The notes under the pieces were generated by a model that saw only the letters and a list, made by a program, of their open reading frames with translations, searched no databases and had not been told where the DNA came from. Below are positions 61,425 to 64,000 of a stretch of DNA of 64,000 nt, piece by piece (the stretch's first letter is position 1; every line of letters starts with the position of its first letter). This DNA comes from Candidatus Desulfosporosinus nitrosoreducens. GTDB taxonomy: Bacteria; Bacillota; Desulfitobacteriia; Desulfitobacteriales; Desulfitobacteriaceae. The stretch spans positions 1 through 64,000 of the forward strand of contig NZ_JAVHUW010000067.1 in NCBI RefSeq assembly GCF_030954495.1, given 5' to 3'. The position numbers and the translations under genes are program-made.

Positions 61425-61486
61425 AAGGAAAATCAAAACAAAGTTTCAAAATCTAATTATCAACAGGTCGGCCAAAGCTAACAAGT

Positions 61487-62140
61487 TTATTCATTTCTTA
61501 AAAAACGCAGTTTGCGATTGACAGCGTCAAGGGTTGCTTTAACCACTGCTTCCCGGTCATCATTCCGGACTAAAGCACACCCGGTCAGAGACTGTTCTCC
61601 GGCAGGAGCAATTAAAGTTATGGCTACTAAAGCGATCTGCCGCTTGGCAAGTTGGGTAATTCCAACATCCTCCGTCACAAACAGAAATTTATCTAACGTC
61701 AGTGGACTCAGGGCTTTAAGTGTTGCCTCCACGAACAAACGCAGCTTATTGTAGGATGACGATGGCCCTTGGGAAACCCCTTCAATCAGCTTATCCCCTG
61801 TCAATAATTCCACCTTCACCTCGGCCATGCCACTTACCGTCCTGATTGTGACACCGACCAGTTTGGGGCGTGATGATTCCCTAATTGCAAAGGTATTTTC
61901 ATCATCGTCTCCTATTTGGGCTACACTGATTTTTTTATGATCGATTTGCAGTCCGAATTGCGCTGCAAAGACTGACTCTACGTCTCTCACGACCTGCTTT
62001 GGCGCTCTTCCCGAGCCTGCCAGAATATGAACTTCTTCGATGTCTCCCAGATTATTAACATTAATACGAGCAGTTATTACGGATTTGATTTGCTTTATTG
62101 CCTGCTCCCAGTCTTGGATTGAAAAAGCCACTTCCGACAT
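61487..62140 (-). CDS. Conserved-looking protein of unknown function
   Basis: A 217-residue soluble protein I do not recognise. An N-terminal module (about 10-80; VITARINVNNLGDIEEVHILAGSGRAPKQVVRDVESVFAAQFG, IDHKKISVAQIG) is followed by a second alpha-beta part (about 90-217; GVTIRTVSGMAEVKVELLTGD, FVTEDVGITQLAKRQIALVAITLIAP, GCALVRNDDREAVVKATLDAVNRKLRFL). The first reads like a small ferredoxin-like regulatory fold. No membrane segment or signal peptide. The ATG at 62140 has GAGGAG upstream; the open frame's earlier TTG overlaps that site. It precedes the small-peptide/HD-GYP operon on the same strand. Confidence 0.65.
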   Translation of the reverse strand: MSEVAFSIQDWEQAIKQIKSVITARINVNNLGDIEEVHILAGSGRAPKQVVRDVESVFAAQFGLQIDHKKISVAQIGDDDENTFAIRESSRPKLVGVTIRTVSGMAEVKVELLTGDKLIEGVSQGPSSSYNKLRLFVEATLKALSPLTLDKFLFVTEDVGITQLAKRQIALVAITLIAPAGEQSLTGCALVRNDDREAVVKATLDAVNRKLRFLRNE

Positions 62141-62416
62141 GAAAACACTCCTCAAACATTAAATGATTCCCTATTTTATTTTTTAGTTTGGTATTTAAGG
62201 TATTTTCGACGCAGAACTGTTTTTTCCTCCCGAACCTCCAGGGAAAAGTGCCAAAACCTTCGTTTAATTCGCTCTAACAAACCGGATAAGGGATTAATCA
62301 GAGGTTCTTGCTCTACTTCGCTGCTTTTGCTATTTGGCGTAACAGTCTATCCCACAGTATAATTGATTCAAAAACAAAATCCGTCATTTTTCTACAGTAA
62401 CATAGGAGGCTGAACT

Positions 62417-62932
62417 ATGACCCAGATGAAGAGCAAAAAACCCCAGATAGATGCTAGTGTATTTTTGGCTGAAGGATGTAAAGTGACCGGGGACGTGACA
62501 ATTGCCGAGCACTCCAGTGTATGGTACAACACCGTCATTCGCGGCGACCTGGCTAAAATACACATCGGCACCTACACCAATATTCAGGACCTGGTAATGA
62601 TCCATGTCAGTGGAAACCGGCCTGTAACTATTGAGGACCATGTCACCGTCGGTCACTCAGCTATCCTCCACGGATGCACGATAGGCCAAGGGTCTCTTGT
62701 CGGTATGGGGGCGATCATTCTTGATGGCGCTGTTATTAGTGCAGAAACCTCCATTGCCGCCGGAACCCTCGTTCCCGGCAACAAAACCTATCCCCCCCGC
62801 GTTATGCTGATGGGAGCACCTGCCCGGGTCGCCAGAGAGCTTACGGAAACGGAAATTAAAATCATGCATGAAACCGCGGAACGTTATGCCCGCAAAGCTA
62901 AAGACGCTCAGTGTGATAAACCCGCTGATTAA
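62417..62932 (+). CDS. Gamma-type carbonic anhydrase family protein
   Basis: A 171-residue left-handed beta-helix protein. Metal-ligand histidines are in place: H63 (MIHVSG), H80 (VGHSAIL) and H85 (LHGCTIG); R42 and D44 (IRGDLAKI) also match the family. It may hydrate CO2, though many YrdA/PaaY-like members have little activity. ATG with AGGAGG 9 bases upstream. It is a single gene, ended by the terminator at 62983-63029. Confidence 0.9.
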   Translation: MTQMKSKKPQIDASVFLAEGCKVTGDVTIAEHSSVWYNTVIRGDLAKIHIGTYTNIQDLVMIHVSGNRPVTIEDHVTVGHSAILHGCTIGQGSLVGMGAIILDGAVISAETSIAAGTLVPGNKTYPPRVMLMGAPARVARELTETEIKIMHETAERYARKAKDAQCDKPAD

Positions 62933-62982
62933 GATTGTCCTGCCGCACTGGGGCGCTTTTAAGGAAAGGATGGCAAAACAGC

Positions 62983-63029
62983 AAAAGGGTTGCGATAAGC
63001 TGGATCAACCAGTTTGCCGCAACCCTTTT
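62983..63029. terminator. Bidirectional terminator between the carbonic-anhydrase-like gene and hcp
   Basis: AAAAGGGTTGCG pairs with CGCAACCCTTTT around an inner CTGG/CCAG stem; A- and T-runs flank it on both sides, so it serves both convergent genes. Confidence 0.88.
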
Positions 63030-63044
63030 GTTAATACTTTTAAT

Positions 63045-64000
63045 TTAGCCCAAGAAAATTTTGAGGTCGTCTTCAACGTTAGTGATACCGGCAATGCCGA
63101 AGTTTTCTACCAACACTTTGACAACATTCGGGGATAAGAAGGCCGGAAGTGTCGGCCCTAAATGGATGTTTTTAACACCCAGGTAGAGTAAGGCGAGTAA
63201 GACGATAACTGCCTTTTGCTCATACCAGGCAATATTATAAGAGATAGGAAGCTGATTAACGTTGTCCAGTCCAAAGACTTCTTTAAGTTTCAGAGCAATC
63301 ACGGCCAGAGAGTAGGAATCGTTACATTGTCCGGCGTCGAGTACTCTGGGGATACCGCCGATATCACCTAAGTTAAGTTTATTGTATTTATATTTTGCAC
63401 ATCCGGCAGTGAGAATTACCGTATCTTTCGGCAGGGCCTCCGCAAAATTAGCGTAATAGTCACGGCTCTTCATACGGCCGTCGCAGCCTGCCATGACGAA
63501 GAAGCGCTTAATAGCTCCTGTTTTAACAGCGTCGACAACTTTGTCGGCAAGTGCCAGAACTTGATTATGGGCAAAGCCTCCGACAATTTCACCGCTTTCG
63601 ATTTCGGTCGGCGCCGGGCATTTCTTGGCATGTTCAATGAGAGCCGAGAAATCTTTTGCCTTGCCGTCGGCACGGTCCGGAATATGCTTAATGCCTTCAA
63701 AGCCCACCACGCCTGTGGTATAAAGGCGATCCTTGTAAGAATCTTTAGGTGGTATGAGACAATTGGTGGTCAGGAAGATCGGACCGTTGAAGGATTCAAA
63801 CTCTTTGTCCTGTTTGTACCAAGCGTTTCCATAGTTGCCCACGAAATTATCGTATTTCTTAAAGGCGGGATAGTAGTGAGCCGGAAGCATCTCACCATGA
63901 GTATAGACATCAACACCCGTTCCCTGAGTTTGAATCAACAGTTCTTCCAGATCTTTCAGATCATGGCCGCTGATTAAAATAGCGGGATTATTTCTAACTC
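63045..64000 (-). CDS. hcp: Hybrid cluster protein (hydroxylamine reductase), N-terminus beyond window
   Basis: The frame is open to the window edge: upstream of residue MIQTQG it continues as ILISGHDLKDLEELLIQTQG, so this is the C-terminal ~318 residues of a normal Hcp. Hybrid-cluster ligands are visible: H in VYTHGEMLP, E/C in FLTTNCLIPP, C in LTAGCAKYKYN, DAGQCNDSYS and the KAVIVLLALLYLGVKNIHLGPTLPAFLSPNV region. Hcp acts as NO or hydroxylamine reductase in nitrosative stress. The 5' end and promoter are outside the window. Confidence 0.95.
   Translation of the reverse strand, partial: VRNNPAILISGHDLKDLEELLIQTQGTGVDVYTHGEMLPAHYYPAFKKYDNFVGNYGNAWYKQDKEFESFNGPIFLTTNCLIPPKDSYKDRLYTTGVVGFEGIKHIPDRADGKAKDFSALIEHAKKCPAPTEIESGEIVGGFAHNQVLALADKVVDAVKTGAIKRFFVMAGCDGRMKSRDYYANFAEALPKDTVILTAGCAKYKYNKLNLGDIGGIPRVLDAGQCNDSYSLAVIALKLKEVFGLDNVNQLPISYNIAWYEQKAVIVLLALLYLGVKNIHLGPTLPAFLSPNVVKVLVENFGIAGITNVEDDLKIFLG

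Larger units (their letters stand above)
61246..61475. repeat. Imperfect inverted repeat (~34-bp arms) bracketing a small ORF
   Basis: Both arms begin TTGGCCGACC and continue with AATTAGATT and AAACT in register, in opposite orientation (61246-61279 and 61442-61475), about 24 of 34 positions agreeing. I saw no flanking target duplication. In the minus-strand transcript the arms would pair around the small ORF. It could be a MITE-like insertion, operator pair or RNA structure. Confidence 0.6.

Noticed and set aside
1..64000. CRISPR arrays, tRNA or rRNA genes, transposases, prophage
   Set aside because: I looked for regularly spaced repeats, tRNA-like T-loops and transposase or phage motifs on both strands and saw none that I could support.

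Overview
The window looks like chromosomal DNA of an anaerobic, low-to-mid GC Gram-positive bacterium of the class Clostridia. The evidence is five secreted proteins built on the clostridial cell-wall-binding repeat CWB2, a trimeric NADH-type [FeFe] hydrogenase (HydABC), a hybrid cluster protein, and strong AGGAGG ribosome sites. A Desulfitobacterium/Desulfosporosinus-like member of the Peptococcaceae is my best guess, but this is inference from gene content and not a database match. Both edge genes are cut: an Ig-like surface protein at 1-830 and hcp at 63045-64000.

Region 1 (1-18.8 kb) is a cell-surface block. It holds a large S-layer-like CWB2 protein (936-5066) and four enzymes carrying the same three-repeat CWB2 anchor: an amidase, a subtilisin-like protease, a GH18 glycosidase and a lytic-transglycosylase-like protein. 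Between them lie a Phd/PIN toxin-antitoxin pair with a readable promoter/operator, a small EamA/ArnE-like membrane protein behind a structured leader, and a GT2-DUF2304-GT39-like cassette that probably makes and uses a polyprenyl-phosphate sugar.

Region 2 (19-43.4 kb, all minus strand) is a surface-polysaccharide locus that ends at a strong terminator near 19.84 kb. It encodes a priming sugar-phosphate transferase, three GT4 glycosyltransferases, two O-antigen ligase/polymerase-like proteins, a Wzx flippase, a FemAB-like protein, a deacetylase-like protein, two acyltransferases, GalU, a 4,6-dehydratase, and four of the five enzymes of the UDP-2,3-diacetamido-mannuronate route (WbpA, B, D and I types; the WbpE aminotransferase is not in the window). 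In C. difficile CWB2 repeats hold proteins on an anionic wall glycan, so regions 1 and 2 may supply anchor and anchored proteins. Two membrane-anchored proteins of unknown function sit inside the locus.

Region 3 (43.6-54 kb) is mostly housekeeping and regulation: a CmpB-like membrane protein, a chemotaxis receptor, ClpP, a P-II/Amt ammonium module with a hairpin just upstream of amt, two tandem DUF445 proteins, a MarR regulator, and a MerR (LiuR-like)/acyl-CoA dehydrogenase operon with a candidate operator.

Region 4 (54-64 kb) holds the hydCBA operon, tcdA, a DUF5317 / HD-GYP pair preceded by a tiny hydrophobic ORF lying between inverted repeats, an unrecognised 217-residue protein, a gamma-type carbonic anhydrase and hcp. 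I saw no rRNA, tRNA, CRISPR array, transposase or phage gene.
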